DNA from: Archangiaceae bacterium
Lineage (GTDB): Bacteria; Myxococcota; Myxococcia; Myxococcales; Myxococcaceae
Length of the DNA: 7,768 nt
Direction of reading: 5' to 3'
Assembly: GCA_023248915.1 (NCBI GenBank)
Contig: JAHFDQ010000287.1
Coordinates: 1-7,768 of the forward strand
In this document: positions 7,232-7,768 of the stretch, piece after piece
How the letters are laid out: the number at the start of each line of letters is the position of its first letter
Position numbering within the stretch: the first letter of the stretch is position 1
Notes under the pieces: model-generated
Told to the model about the DNA's origin: nothing
Database searches by the model: none
Seen by the model: the letters and a program-made list of their open reading frames with translations, nothing else
Translations under genes and position numbers: made by a program

Positions 7232-7418
7232 ACGTCAGCGTCGTCGGGCACCGTTTCCCGGGAGGCTGCTGCGACGGCAAGCCTACGGAGCGTGTCCCGT
7301 CGTTAGCCCAAGACGCGCTTCAGCTTCGCGAGATGATGGGCTCCCGGCCGCGCTACTTGCACGTAATGGGGACAGCGCGTTTGTTCCGCCTTTGAGCCGG
7401 GCACCACGGTGGCGCAGC

Positions 7419-7436
7419 TGTGCAGATTGCTGCACA
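7419..7436. promoter_or_regulatory. 18-bp dyad TGTGCAGATTGCTGCACA, candidate operator
   Basis: Perfect 7-bp inverted repeats (TGTGCAG / CTGCACA) flank the 4-base spacer ATTG, ending 67 bp before the ATG at 7504. Size and symmetry suit a helix-turn-helix dimer site. It could also form a short hairpin, but no T-run follows and no gene ends upstream, so a terminator is unlikely. Confidence 0.35.
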
Positions 7437-7503
7437 AGGAACTGCCGGACCTCTGTTGAGTCGGCCACTTGCACCGGGCACGCAGCTTGCTGGCCGCGGA
7501 GGC

Positions 7504-7768
7504 ATGTCCATCAACTTCACCCAGTGCTTGCTGCTCGCGTTGACCGTCGCGCCCCCGAGCGTGCGCGCCGACCCAGCGCAGGAATCGCCCGAGTTGTTGC
7601 CGTCCTCGCGGCTTCAGACAAGACTTCTCGATGTCGACAAGCGCATCGGCCACCTCGAGGAACGCTCCAGTTCGGCCCGAGCGCTCAAGGGTGGCGCCGC
7701 CGCCAGCCTTGCTGTCGCTGGCGTGAGCCTCGCGGGCAGCTTTCTGGCGATTCTGAGCGCCGAGGCCC
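7504..7768 (+). CDS. Secreted or membrane-associated protein of unknown function, 3' end beyond window
   Basis: From the ATG at 7504 the frame is open for 88 codons to the right edge. Residues 1-22 look like a Sec signal peptide: MSINFTQC, a Leu/Ala core, then SVRA with likely cleavage before DPAQ. Residues about 36-60 are a charged amphipathic helix (RLLDVDKRIGHLEER), and about 65-84 are a second hydrophobic stretch (SLAVAGVSLAGSFLAIL), a probable membrane segment. GGAGG at 7498-7502 is only one base from the ATG, unusually close. No better start is seen; the in-frame TTG at 7456 lacks a ribosome site and would spoil the signal peptide. Codon choice is G/C-ended, supporting a real gene. I do not recognise the family. 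It is divergent from the kinase operon and could share regulation with it, but nothing shows that directly. Confidence 0.65.
   Translation, partial: MSINFTQCLLLALTVAPPSVRADPAQESPELLPSSRLQTRLLDVDKRIGHLEERSSSARALKGGAAASLAVAGVSLAGSFLAILSAEA

Larger units (their letters stand above)
7113..7503. other. Divergent intergenic region between the kinase operon and the plus-strand gene
   Basis: This stretch separates two genes transcribed away from each other and must hold both promoters. It is less uniformly GC-rich and has no ORF with convincing composition. It holds the sigma-54-like match, the 7177-7189 palindrome and the 7419-7436 dyad. The octamer ACTTGCAC occurs at 7353-7360 and again at 7467-7474. 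GCACTTGG at 7147-7154 recurs inverted at 7218-7225. I found no convincing sigma-70 -35/-10 pair on the plus strand. If the kinase starts at the TTG at 7280, its 3' part is coding. Confidence 0.55.

Noticed and set aside
7113..7280. N-terminal extension of the kinase from a TTG at 7280
   Set aside because: It is open but has no ribosome site at proper spacing, no domain, and contains the sigma-54-like match. It is kept only as an alternative start.
7303..7653. Minus-strand frame of 116 codons across the intergenic region
   Set aside because: It overlaps the signal-peptide-coding start of the plus-strand gene, has low-quality composition and shows no domain.

Overview
The window is GC-rich DNA with strongly G/C-ended codons. 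It reads like a chromosome segment of a myxobacterium (Myxococcota, perhaps Cystobacterineae). The grounds are the eukaryote-like Ser/Thr kinases, a TPR/coiled-coil envelope protein and a very long Ig-repeat lipoprotein. The assignment is by gene type, not by database match.

Almost the whole window (about 7112 down to 1) is one minus-strand, apparently co-translated three-gene unit. First is a membrane-anchored protein with two complete kinase catalytic domains in one chain, a single membrane span and a PEGA-like extracytoplasmic domain. Next, overlapping it by 29 bp, is an exported protein with a TPR pair, a long charged coiled coil and a C-terminal membrane segment. Last, joined by a 4-bp ATGA overlap, is a lipoprotein open for 1331 codons with no stop before the window edge. 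It has a lipobox, an N-terminal beta-type domain, two cysteine-paired Ig-like modules and at least ten cysteine-free Ig-like modules.

To the right lies a divergent intergenic region (about 7113-7503). It holds a sigma-54-like promoter match and a small palindrome on the kinase side, and an 18-bp dyad in front of a plus-strand gene. That gene starts at 7504 with a signal peptide and runs off the right edge.

A plausible reading is an envelope-spanning signalling or surface-display unit: an inner-membrane kinase, a periplasmic coiled-coil protein and an outer-membrane lipoprotein made from one transcript. Gene order, overlaps and domains are seen in the sequence. The functional link is inference. 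I saw no RNA genes, CRISPR arrays, intact insertion sequences or phage genes.
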